Shown here: positions 55,692-63,587 of the stretch, in pieces
Layout of the letters: the number at the start of each line of letters is the position of its first letter
Numbering within the stretch: the stretch's first letter is position 1
Source of the DNA: Cyanobacteriota bacterium
GTDB lineage: Bacteria > Acidobacteriota > Vicinamibacteria > Vicinamibacterales > UBA2999
Direction: 5' to 3'
Assembly (NCBI GenBank): GCA_019752015.1
Contig: JAIEMQ010000006.1
Location: 258,842-322,841 of the forward strand
Length of the DNA: 64,000 bases
Program-made: the position numbers and the translations under genes
Notes under the pieces: generated by a model
What the model was told of the DNA's origin: nothing
The model's input: only the letters and a program-made list of their open reading frames with translations
Databases searched by the model: none

Positions 55692-56668
55692 AAGAGAAAC
55701 TGAAACTCGCAATCGGCGATCGGGGGATCGAACGCATCCGGATCGTTCGAAAGGCGATCGACGACTTGCGCGCGTCGTTTCGGCCTCACGAAGGCCCGAT
55801 GTACCCGCTCGAGATCTCCGAGATACGCGACGTCCTCGAGGGCTTCGGCATTCGCAAAGGCGACACTCTGCAGGTGCATACGTCGGTTTCGCACTTGATG
55901 CGCGGATCGTCGCGACCACCGTCCAAAGCCGTGCCCGGTCTACGCACCTACTCGAAGGCGTTGCTCGAGATGTTGCAGGACCTGGTCGGCGAAAACGGAA
56001 CGTTGACCATGGGGACGGATTTCGACAGGCCGGCCGGCTGGCTGAAACGGTTGATGGCCGGCACGCCGGATCCTGACGATATCTTCGACCCTGCGAAGAG
56101 TGTGTCGAATCGAGGGCTGGTTTCTGAATACTTTCGGAAACTGCCGGACGCCCGTCGAAGCCTTCATCCGTATTACAACCTGACGGCGCGCGGACCGCTG
56201 GCGGACGAGCTCGTCCGGGACCACCACCTCTCCACGCCGTATTCACAGGATCATCATTCACCCTGGTTCAAGCTCACTGAACGCGGTGGCAAGGTCGCAC
56301 TGCTCGGTCGCACCTTTGAGGTGAACTCCCTCGTCCACCTCGTCGAGTACCTGAACCCGGTCGAATATCCCAGACCGCTGTTCATGAGTGGACCGGTCGC
56401 GATGCCGTACCGCGATGCGAGCGGCGGCGTGCAGAAGATCGATGTTCTTCTGCACAGTGCCGGTGTGCCTGGATCGATTCATTTCAACCCCCAGGCGCTG
56501 CATGCGTTTGGCGCCTACATCAATTCACGGCACGGTGAGGTTTACAAGGTCAAGCGATTCGCCCAGGACGTCGGCATTGTTTGTTATGAAGCCAAAGCCC
56601 AATACGACGCGTTTCTGAGCGAGATGCGCCAGAACGTCACTTGGTACGATCCGCAATTCCTCGCGTGA
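55688..56668 (+). CDS. AAC(3)-family sugar N-acetyltransferase
   Basis: A 326-residue member of the aminoglycoside 3-N-acetyltransferase superfamily. LQVHTSVSHLMRGSS near 60-75 and the GTLTMGTDFDRP and RRSLHPYYNLTARGP blocks are typical of the family, followed by HHLSTPYSQDHHSPWFKLTERGGKVALLGRTFEVNSLVHLVEY. In polysaccharide loci such proteins acetylate an amino sugar using acetyl-CoA, so the antibiotic-related name need not reflect resistance. ATG 55688 overlaps the preceding stop and its own TGA overlaps the following GTG. A 4-amino sugar made by the DegT enzyme is a plausible acceptor. Confidence 0.82.
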   Translation: MKEKLKLAIGDRGIERIRIVRKAIDDLRASFRPHEGPMYPLEISEIRDVLEGFGIRKGDTLQVHTSVSHLMRGSSRPPSKAVPGLRTYSKALLEMLQDLVGENGTLTMGTDFDRPAGWLKRLMAGTPDPDDIFDPAKSVSNRGLVSEYFRKLPDARRSLHPYYNLTARGPLADELVRDHHLSTPYSQDHHSPWFKLTERGGKVALLGRTFEVNSLVHLVEYLNPVEYPRPLFMSGPVAMPYRDASGGVQKIDVLLHSAGVPGSIHFNPQALHAFGAYINSRHGEVYKVKRFAQDVGIVCYEAKAQYDAFLSEMRQNVTWYDPQFLA

Positions 56669-57687
56669 CGACGCTGCTCTATTACGCCGGCATGGCGACC
56701 GATCGTCGCACGGAACAAATTGGACTCGCTATTTCCGAAGATGGGTCAGGCTTTCAGCGAGCGGAGGGCGGCCGGCCGATCGTGCCGATCGAGCCTGCCA
56801 CGGCATGGAAGTCGGTTCGCACCTGTAACCCGACGGTGGTGCGGTTCCAGGATGAGTGGGTGATGTTCTATCAGGGCGTCGGTCCTGATGCGGCCGGCCA
56901 ATTGACACATGTTATTGCCCGGGCGCGATCACACAACGCCCGCCAATGGGTGTGTGACCCGCGACCAATTCTGACGTTTGAGCACGTTCGCAACGCGTGT
57001 CCTGCCTTGAAGGACAGCGTGAGCGGAGGCGTGCTCGAGCCGTCAATTGTCGTGACCGGTGACGAGCTGCAGATGTACTTCGTGGCCTATCGGGGCACCT
57101 ACTCTGATGGCACCTGGCTCTATCACGCGCGAAGCCGTAACGGCGAAGACTGGCAGATCGATCCGTTGTGGGTCTTGTCCGGACAGCAGTTCGGTAATTA
57201 TCGGCTGCACTACCCGCAGGTGCGATGCGCCGGCACTCACAAAACAATCTGGTTCAGCCTGATTCACCGCGATACGCGCGCATCGGCGATTCTTCGCATG
57301 ACGTCGGACGGAGCGAATCCGTGGAGCGACACGACGCAGCTCCTGCCGTGGTATGGAGGCGGTGTTCAGGTGGAACCGCGAGAAGTTGCGACCGTCCATC
57401 TGGGTGGAGAGCGCACTCGAGGTGCCGCGCGCATCAACCAGGCTCTCAACCAGTGGCTGTACGGTGGCCGGAATTATTTCGGTTACTCACATCCTCATAC
57501 GATTGACAGCCGCCTCTTCTACCACGCCTATCATCGCAACCGGCAGGGCCAATCCTGGATGGACATCGGCTGGTGCGCTCACGACGGCGGCCAGGCCGGT
57601 ACCCACACCGTTGCACTGCGCCCGAGCAACGCGCTGGACACCTGGGATGCGTTCTTTGTGGCCGATCCGTACGTCATAACCATATGA
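56665..57687 (+). CDS. Five-bladed beta-propeller glycosidase-like protein
   Basis: A 340-residue protein with blade-like repeats typical of GH32/43/62/68-clan propellers: LAISEDGSGFQRAEGG, NPTVVRFQDEWVMFYQGVG, VLEPSIVVTGDELQMYFVAYRG, ARSRNGEDWQIDP and GYSHPHTIDSRLFYHAYHR. The catalytic acids of such hydrolases cannot be assigned with confidence. No signal peptide is present, so it seems cytoplasmic and may process or bind a sugar rather than degrade polymer. GTG 56665 is chosen for its overlap with the preceding stop. Genes of this kind are uncommon in export loci. Confidence 0.68.
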   Translation: MTTLLYYAGMATDRRTEQIGLAISEDGSGFQRAEGGRPIVPIEPATAWKSVRTCNPTVVRFQDEWVMFYQGVGPDAAGQLTHVIARARSHNARQWVCDPRPILTFEHVRNACPALKDSVSGGVLEPSIVVTGDELQMYFVAYRGTYSDGTWLYHARSRNGEDWQIDPLWVLSGQQFGNYRLHYPQVRCAGTHKTIWFSLIHRDTRASAILRMTSDGANPWSDTTQLLPWYGGGVQVEPREVATVHLGGERTRGAARINQALNQWLYGGRNYFGYSHPHTIDSRLFYHAYHRNRQGQSWMDIGWCAHDGGQAGTHTVALRPSNALDTWDAFFVADPYVITI

Positions 57688-58610
57688 AAAAAGCGCTCGT
57701 GCTCGGTTCGGAAGGCAACATCGGCGCGCCGCTCGTCAAGCATCTGCGCGCGAGCGGCGTCGAGGTGCTGGAGTCCGACATCAAACCCGGATGGCGCGAC
57801 GGCTTCCTGATGGCAGACATCAACCATCCGGTGGACCTGCTCCCGGCGTTCGACTGGCAGCCCGACGTGGTGTTCCTGCTGTCCGCGATCGTCAGCCGCG
57901 TCACGTGCGAGCAGGCGAGCAGCCTGGCGATCTCGACGAACCTCGGCGGCATCAACAATGTGTTGCAGCTGGCGAAGCGCGCCGGCGCCCGGGTCGTGTT
58001 CTTCTCGACGTCGGAAGTTTACGGGCCCGGTTGCGATCCGATGGACGAAGCGATCTCGGATCCGAAGCCGAACAATCGCTACGGCCTTTCAAAACTGCTG
58101 GGAGAGCAACTCGTCGAATACGAAGTGCGCACGCACGGCCTCAGGGCCTGCGTGCTGCGGCCGTTCATGATGTACGACGAGAACGAGGAGCTCGGCGATC
58201 ATCGCTCGGCGATGATCCGCTTCACCAGCGATCTCGCGCTGGGCCGGCCGATTCACGTGCATCGCGGCAGCATGCGCAGCTGGCTGCACGTCAGCGACGC
58301 GGTCCGTGCCATCGAAGCGGCGGCCGCGCTCGATTCATATTCCGTGATCAACATCGGCCATCCCGACGTGCTGCCGATCGAGACGCTGGCCGAGCTGGTG
58401 CGCTCGACGCTCGGCGCCGATCGATCGCTCGTCAAGGTCAACGATCTGCCGTCGCGAATGACGCTGATCAAGCGGCCAACGCTCGAGCGCATGCAGACCC
58501 TGCTCAGAGTGACGCCGAAGATCAGCGTGCAGGAAGGCGTGCGCCTGGTCTGCGCGCGCGTGCAGGAGCGGCTCCGGAACGGCGAGCGGCCGGGTGCGTC
58601 CCGCGAGTGA
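57684..58610 (+). CDS. NAD-dependent nucleotide-sugar epimerase/dehydratase-like SDR
   Basis: A 308-residue extended SDR. The cofactor motif reads LVLGSEGNIGAPLV, replacing the usual GGAGFIG with GSEGNIG, a variant that keeps the glycines. FFSTSEVYGPG is at 107-116, and Tyr133/Lys137 are catalytic (NRYGLSK). The later segment HRGSMRSWLHVSDAVRAIE fits nucleotide-sugar enzymes. The divergent cofactor loop suggests a different subfamily from the other SDRs in the window. ATG 57684 overlaps the preceding stop; the stop overlaps the GTG that follows. Confidence 0.78.
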   Translation: MKKALVLGSEGNIGAPLVKHLRASGVEVLESDIKPGWRDGFLMADINHPVDLLPAFDWQPDVVFLLSAIVSRVTCEQASSLAISTNLGGINNVLQLAKRAGARVVFFSTSEVYGPGCDPMDEAISDPKPNNRYGLSKLLGEQLVEYEVRTHGLRACVLRPFMMYDENEELGDHRSAMIRFTSDLALGRPIHVHRGSMRSWLHVSDAVRAIEAAAALDSYSVINIGHPDVLPIETLAELVRSTLGADRSLVKVNDLPSRMTLIKRPTLERMQTLLRVTPKISVQEGVRLVCARVQERLRNGERPGASRE

Positions 58611-59698
58611 ACAAGCGGCCGCGCCTGCTCGTGCTGTGCGCCTTCGACCAGGGCTCGACGTTTTCGTATCACACCGCGTGGCCGAGGCATTTCGAGCGGT
58701 ATCCCGGGTTCGCGACGACCATCATCAACCTGCGCGATCAATCGATGACGGCCCGCGCCAAAGCAATGCTGACCGTGACCGCCGGCAACTTCGACGTCAT
58801 TGTCCTGTTGCACTCGGTCTTCTCGAATGCGCAGCTGCTCGACGGCATCCTGCTGGAGATGGTTCAGCGCAGCTCGCGGCCGAAAGTGTTCTTCATCGGC
58901 AACGAATACAAGCTGATGCCGGAGAAGATGGCGTTCGCCGAAGCCCTGCCGGTCACGCTGCTGGTCTCGCAGAGCAGCTCCGAGGATGTGCAGCGGTTGT
59001 ATCGAGAGCGGTTGCACTGCGCGGTCGTGGGCATACCGAACACCGGACTCGACGCCGAGCTATTCGTGGCGCGCACCCCATCCGGGCAGCGGCCGATCGA
59101 TCTGGGCTATCGCGCCGATGATGCGCCGTCGTACATCGGCCACACCGAACGGCGGGACATTGCCGAGTTCTTTCTGGCCGCGGCCGATCGTTACGGACTG
59201 CGCGTTGACATTTCCATGGACCCGAAGTCGCGGCTGCCGGAGGGCGAATGGGCAGCGTTCCTCGATCGATGCAAGGGCCAGCTCGGCGCCGAGGCCGGCG
59301 GCGATTATTTCGAGCTCGACGATCGCACTCGCGACGCGGTGCTCGCCTACGAAGCCGAGCACCCTGGCGCGACGTTCGACGAGATTCATGAAAACTTCTT
59401 TGCGAACTATCCCAATCGAGTGCCGATCCGTATCATGAGTGGGCGGCAGGTCGAAGCAGCCGGCACACGAACCGCGCAAGTGTTGTTCGAAGGCCGATAC
59501 GACGATTACTTCCTTCCCGACGTGCACTACATTCCGCTGCGCAAGGATTTTTCAAACGCGGACGACGCGATCCGCAAGTTCAAGGACGTCTCGTTCCGCA
59601 ACGAGCTGACCGAGCGCGCGTACACCATGGCGATCGAGCAGCTCGCTTACGACGCGTTGATCGGCCGCTTCGCGGCGGCGCTGTCTTCTGTCGCGTAG
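58607..59698 (+). CDS. CgeB-like GT-B glycosyltransferase
   Basis: A 363-residue protein. RLLVLCAFDQGSTFSYHTAWPRHFERYPGF begins it, and the C-terminal part HENFFANYPNRVPIRIMSGRQVEAAGTRTAQVLFEGRYDDYFLPDVHYIPLRKDFSNADDAIRKF resembles the CgeB/YkvP-like family of glycosyltransferases, in which E-A-x-G-T-x-x-x-Q is common. The start is GTG 58607 (GTGA overlap with the preceding stop). The acceptor and sugar are unknown. It stands immediately before another glycosyltransferase. Confidence 0.68.
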   Translation: MNKRPRLLVLCAFDQGSTFSYHTAWPRHFERYPGFATTIINLRDQSMTARAKAMLTVTAGNFDVIVLLHSVFSNAQLLDGILLEMVQRSSRPKVFFIGNEYKLMPEKMAFAEALPVTLLVSQSSSEDVQRLYRERLHCAVVGIPNTGLDAELFVARTPSGQRPIDLGYRADDAPSYIGHTERRDIAEFFLAAADRYGLRVDISMDPKSRLPEGEWAAFLDRCKGQLGAEAGGDYFELDDRTRDAVLAYEAEHPGATFDEIHENFFANYPNRVPIRIMSGRQVEAAGTRTAQVLFEGRYDDYFLPDVHYIPLRKDFSNADDAIRKFKDVSFRNELTERAYTMAIEQLAYDALIGRFAAALSSVA

Positions 59699-60799
59699 AT
59701 GGCGGTCCGCAATCTCTTGCGCGGCGTGAAACGTGAATTGCGAGAAGGCGAGGCGTGGTTGCGTGGCGCCACGAGTTCAGTGGTGCCTCGCGAGCGCGGT
59801 GTCCGCGTGTCCTACGGGCATTCGCGCCTGCCGGCTCGCCACGAATACGCGCAAGGCGGCATCGTCAAGCTGCAGAGCCTCGACCGCGAGTTTCCAAACA
59901 GTCCATCGGCTTTCAATGTCCTCTATCTCGTGTCGAGCCGGCTTCCTGACGGCGCGGTGACATTGGCGCGATGGGCGAAGCGCAAAGGCGCGCGGTTCGT
60001 GCTCAACCAGAACGGCGTCGCGTACCCGGCGTGGCGGCCGGTCGGCTGGCAGGAGATCAACGCGCCGATGCGCGAGCTGCTCGAGCTTGCCGATCACGTG
60101 TTTTACCAGAGCCTGTTCTGCAAGACGACCGCGGACCGCTTTGCCGGTCCAACGCCGGCGCCATCGGAAGTGCTGCACAACGCCGTCGATCCGTCGGTGT
60201 TTGCGCCGTCATCCGCTGCGGAGCAGAGACCGTTGACGCTGTTGCTATCGGGATCGCAGGACGCCTGGTATCGGTTCGACGTCGCTGTGCGGACTGTCGC
60301 CGAACTTCGCCGCCGTTCGATTGATGCGCGACTGATCGTAGCGGGCCGGCTTGGCTGGCGGCAGGATCGAGCAGCGGCGCGCGCCGAGGCCGACGCACTG
60401 CTTCGCGACCTCGATCTGGCGTCGCACGTGAGTTTCACGGGTCACTACACGCAGGACGACGCTCCCGCTCTCTATCAAAGCGCGGATTTGCTGATCCACA
60501 CCAAGTACAACGATCCGTGTCCGTCGGTTGTCATCGAGGCGATGTCGTGCGGGTTGCCGGTCGTGTTCTCGGCGACGGGCGGGGTCCCCGAGCTCGTGGG
60601 TGATGCCGGCATTGGCGTGGCCAGCGAAGAAAGTTTCGAGCGCAATCATCCGGCCGATCCGCTCGCCATGGCGGACGCGGTCGAGCGGGTGACGGCTGCC
60701 TTCGATGCGTATCGTCGGCGCGCGCGCGAGCGCGTCGTCTCCCATCTCAATATCGCATCCTGGCTGGATCGGCACCGGGTGGTCTTCGCACAGACATGA
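59699..60799 (+). CDS. Family 4 glycosyltransferase
   Basis: A 366-residue GT4 enzyme. Its first 60 residues are basic and the acceptor half is shorter than usual (FNVLYLVSSRLPDGAVTLARWAKRKGARFVLNQNGVAYPAW); the donor half has LHNAVDPSVFAP, VSFTGHYTQDDAPALYQSADLLIHTKYNDPCPSVVIEAMSCGLPVVFSATGGVPE with the E-x7-E acids. ATG 59699 comes directly after the TAG of the preceding gene, with no gap. The final ATGA overlaps the methyltransferase start. Donor sugar unknown. Confidence 0.85.
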   Translation: MAVRNLLRGVKRELREGEAWLRGATSSVVPRERGVRVSYGHSRLPARHEYAQGGIVKLQSLDREFPNSPSAFNVLYLVSSRLPDGAVTLARWAKRKGARFVLNQNGVAYPAWRPVGWQEINAPMRELLELADHVFYQSLFCKTTADRFAGPTPAPSEVLHNAVDPSVFAPSSAAEQRPLTLLLSGSQDAWYRFDVAVRTVAELRRRSIDARLIVAGRLGWRQDRAAARAEADALLRDLDLASHVSFTGHYTQDDAPALYQSADLLIHTKYNDPCPSVVIEAMSCGLPVVFSATGGVPELVGDAGIGVASEESFERNHPADPLAMADAVERVTAAFDAYRRRARERVVSHLNIASWLDRHRVVFAQT

Positions 60800-61542
60800 A
60801 GGCGATGCTGCGCACGCTCGCTGAATGGCCGTGGCGATTGATGCCGCCCGCCATGCGCACCGCGATCGTCAAGGGCGCGATCTTCGCCGCGGCGCGGCGC
60901 CCGGCGCGAGAGGCATTGATCGAGCTGCTCGAGATCGATCGCGTCGTGTCCGGACAGATCGACCTGGCCGCGCTCGAATACGGCGACGGCGTCCACGTCA
61001 AGCACCGGATCATGCGCTATCACGATTTTTTCGTGGAGCGCATCACCGCCGCCGATCGCGTGCTGGATATCGGGTGCGGTTACGGCGCGGTCGCCAATTC
61101 GATCGCGAGCCGCAGCGGCGCCGAGGTCGTCGGCCTCGATCTCAGTGCGGCCAACGTCGCCAGCGCGCGCTCCCGCTTTCAGCACGATCGCCTGTCGTTC
61201 GTGCACGGCGAAGCGCCACGGACGCTGCCGCCGGGCCGCTTCGACGTCGTCGTCATGTCCAACGTGCTCGAGCATATCGAGCACCGCGTCGCCTTCCTGC
61301 GCGAGGTGCAGGCGCGCATCCATCCGGCGCGCTGGCTGATTCGCGTGCCGATGTTCAACCGCGACTGGCGTCCGTCGCTGCGCTCCGAGCTCGGCCTCTA
61401 CGCGTTCAGCGATCCCACGCACTTCACCGAATACACACGCGAGTCGTTCGAGTCGGAGATGCTCGAGGCAGGGTTCGCGGTCCGCCATCTCCAGGTGAAC
61501 TGGGGCGAGATCTGGGCCGAGGTGGCCCGACGTCATGACTGA
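60796..61542 (+). CDS. Class I SAM-dependent methyltransferase
   Basis: A 248-residue methyltransferase. A basic, partly hydrophobic N-terminus (LAEWPWRLMPPAMRTAIVKGAIFAAARRP) may contact the membrane; motif I is RVLDIGCGYGAVANSI, then VVGLDLSAANVASARSRF, FDVVVMSNVLEHIEHRVAFLREVQARI and WLIRVPMFNRDWRPSLRSELG. The last 80 residues contain a HFTEYTRESFESEM segment typical of sugar methyltransferases. It overlaps the PtmE-like gene by eight bases, so it may methylate a nonulosonic acid or neighbouring sugar. Acceptor not known. Confidence 0.82.
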   Translation: MKAMLRTLAEWPWRLMPPAMRTAIVKGAIFAAARRPAREALIELLEIDRVVSGQIDLAALEYGDGVHVKHRIMRYHDFFVERITAADRVLDIGCGYGAVANSIASRSGAEVVGLDLSAANVASARSRFQHDRLSFVHGEAPRTLPPGRFDVVVMSNVLEHIEHRVAFLREVQARIHPARWLIRVPMFNRDWRPSLRSELGLYAFSDPTHFTEYTRESFESEMLEAGFAVRHLQVNWGEIWAEVARRHD

Positions 61543-62611
61543 TCTTTCGACGATGTTCGTGTCGCCGGCGACGGCGATGCGCGAGGTCATCGAGCGTATC
61601 GATCGCACCCGGCTTGGCATTGCGCTCGTAGTGGACGACGAGCGAAGGCTGATCGGTGCGATCACCGATGGAGACGTCCGCCGCGCGCTGCTCGCCGGCC
61701 TGAATCTCGAGACCCGCGCCGAAGCGCTGCTGAAGTCGAAGGCCGACGCCGCACCGCGCGTGCCGATCACGGCGTCCGAGCATGCAACCAAGACGGAGCT
61801 GCTCGACCTGATGAACCGTCACGACCTCCGGCACATCCCGCTGATCGACAGCGACGGCCGCGTGGTCGGCATCGAGGCGCTCTCGAACCTGGTCAGCGAG
61901 TATCAGTTGCCGCTTCGCGCGGTGGTGATGGCGGGCGGTCTCGGCACGCGCCTGCGGCCGCTGACCGACGAACGGCCGAAAGCCATGCTGCCGGTCGGCG
62001 ATCGGCCGCTGCTCGAAGTGATCGTCGATCAACTGCAGCAGGCCGGCATCCGCCGCGTCAGCGTCGCGACGCACTACAAAGGCGACATGATCGAGCGGCA
62101 CTTCGGCGACGGCAGCGATTTCGGTGTCGAGATTGGCTATATCTCCGAAGACGAGCCGCTCGGCACGGCCGGAGCGCTCGCGAAGCTCCCGGAATCAAAC
62201 GAGCCGGTGCTGGTGATGAACGGCGACATTCTGTCGCGGATCAATCTGGTGGCGATGCTCGACTTCCATCGCTCGCACGGCGCCGATATGACCATCGCGG
62301 TCAGGCCGTATCAGTTCCAGGTTCCTTACGGCGTCGTGCGCAGCGACGGGATTCGCGTGACGGCCGTCGATGAAAAACCGGTCGTCGAATACCTCGTCAA
62401 CGCCGGCATCTATCTGCTCGATGGCGCGGTCTGCCGGCTGGTGCCGGCCGGACAGCGGTTCGACATGACGGATTTGATCCAGCGCGCGATGACGGAGGGA
62501 CGCACGGTCTTGAACTTCCCGCTGCATGAAGAATGGATCGACGTCGGCCGCCGCGAGGATTACGCGCGCGCGCAGTCCGATTTTGGAGGCAAACCGCGTG
62601 GCGAAGACTGA
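61535..62611 (+). CDS. ptmE: CBS-domain nucleotidyltransferase, PtmE-like GDP-glucosamine synthase
   Basis: A 358-residue fusion: two CBS motifs (residues about 1-125, with GIALVVDDERRLIGAITDGDVRRALLAG and HDLRHIPLIDSDGRVVGIEALS) followed by a nucleotidyltransferase from about 127 (AVVMAGGLGTRLRPLTDERPKAMLPVG, the NTP-binding motif at 134-144, with the lysine at 149). This domain order is that of Campylobacter PtmE, which makes GDP-glucosamine for legionaminic acid. Immediately followed by LegB- and LegC-like genes, which strongly supports that pathway. The CBS pair would allow nucleotide sensing. Homologous mannose-1-phosphate guanylyltransferases lack the CBS pair. Confidence 0.85.
   Translation: MTDLSTMFVSPATAMREVIERIDRTRLGIALVVDDERRLIGAITDGDVRRALLAGLNLETRAEALLKSKADAAPRVPITASEHATKTELLDLMNRHDLRHIPLIDSDGRVVGIEALSNLVSEYQLPLRAVVMAGGLGTRLRPLTDERPKAMLPVGDRPLLEVIVDQLQQAGIRRVSVATHYKGDMIERHFGDGSDFGVEIGYISEDEPLGTAGALAKLPESNEPVLVMNGDILSRINLVAMLDFHRSHGADMTIAVRPYQFQVPYGVVRSDGIRVTAVDEKPVVEYLVNAGIYLLDGAVCRLVPAGQRFDMTDLIQRAMTEGRTVLNFPLHEEWIDVGRREDYARAQSDFGGKPRGED
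62585..62589 (+). promoter_or_regulatory. Shine-Dalgarno GGAGG for legB inside the ptmE 3' end
   Basis: GGAGG lies eight bases before GTG 62598, within the last codons of ptmE. It is one of the few strong ribosome-binding sites in the window and decides the legB start, which would otherwise be ambiguous because the frame is open back to ATG 62526. Confidence 0.7.
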
Positions 62612-63587
62612 CTGGCGGGGACGCAAAGTCCTCGTGACCGGAGCGGCGGGCTTCATCGGCAGCCACCTGGTGGAGCGGCTGGTCGAGCTCGGTGCGGAAA
62701 CGCGCGCGCTGGTCCGCTACACGTCGACGGGGTCGCGCGGATGGCTGGAAAAATCACCGGCCGCCGATCGCGTCACGTTCATTGCGTCCGACATCTGCGA
62801 CGAGCGCACGGTTGCCGGCGCCGTGAAGGGCGTGGATACGGTGTTTCATCTCGCCGCGCTGATCGGCATTCCCTACTCGTACCACGCGCCGGACTCGTAC
62901 GTGCGGACCAACATCGAAGGCACCGCCAACGTCCTCAGGGCCGCACTCGACGCGGGTGTTTCTCGGATCGTACACACGTCGACGAGCGAGGTCTACGGCT
63001 CGGCGCGGACCGTGCCGATTCGCGAGGATCATCCGCTGCAGACGCAATCGCCGTACTCCGCCACGAAAGCGGGTGCCGATCTGCTGGCGTTCTCGTATTA
63101 CTCGTCGTTCGGCCTGCCGGTGATTACCGTGCGTCCGTTCAACACCTTCGGGCCGCGGCAGTCGGCGCGGGCCGTGATCCCGACGATCATCACGCAAGCG
63201 CTGGCCGGGCAGGAGATCAAGCTCGGCCACACGGCGCCGACCCGCGACTTCACTTACGTCGCCGATACCGTCGATGGTTTTCTGCAGATCGCCGGTGCCG
63301 ACGCCGCACTTGGCCGCGTCGTCAATCTTGGCTGCGGCGAGGAGATTTCGATTGGCGCGCTTGCCGAGCGGATCGTCGCGCTGATCGGCACGCCGGCGCG
63401 CATCGTCGCGGATGCGGCACGCGAGCGCCCGGTGACGAGCGAAGTCGATCGCCTTTGCGCGGACCACTCGCTGGCCCGCCAGCTTGGCTGGACGCCGTCG
63501 CACACGCTCGATGCGGGATTGCGCGAGACCATCGAGTGGATCAAGTCCAACCGCGAACATTTCAGGACCGGTGAGTACGCGATTTGA
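62598..63587 (+). CDS. legB: GDP-sugar 4,6-dehydratase, LegB-like
   Basis: A 329-residue extended SDR. GAAGFIGSHL is at 15-24, HTSTSEVYG near 126-134 with the TSE triplet of 4,6-dehydratases, and catalytic Tyr153/Lys157 (SPYSATK). LVRYTSTGSRGWLEKSP, an unusual loop after the first strand, and PFNTFGPRQSARAVIPTII are features I associate with LegB-type 4,6-dehydratases of legionaminic-acid gene sets. It acts after PtmE on a GDP-acetamido sugar to give the 4-keto-6-deoxy product for LegC. GTG 62598 follows a GGAGG. Overlap with the next start is 17 bases. Confidence 0.85.
   Translation: MAKTDWRGRKVLVTGAAGFIGSHLVERLVELGAETRALVRYTSTGSRGWLEKSPAADRVTFIASDICDERTVAGAVKGVDTVFHLAALIGIPYSYHAPDSYVRTNIEGTANVLRAALDAGVSRIVHTSTSEVYGSARTVPIREDHPLQTQSPYSATKAGADLLAFSYYSSFGLPVITVRPFNTFGPRQSARAVIPTIITQALAGQEIKLGHTAPTRDFTYVADTVDGFLQIAGADAALGRVVNLGCGEEISIGALAERIVALIGTPARIVADAARERPVTSEVDRLCADHSLARQLGWTPSHTLDAGLRETIEWIKSNREHFRTGEYAI

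Noticed and set aside
55688-56668. An antibiotic-resistance (aminoglycoside acetyltransferase) gene.
   Set aside because: The family includes many sugar-modifying enzymes, the gene is translationally coupled within the polysaccharide run, and nothing indicates a resistance cassette.
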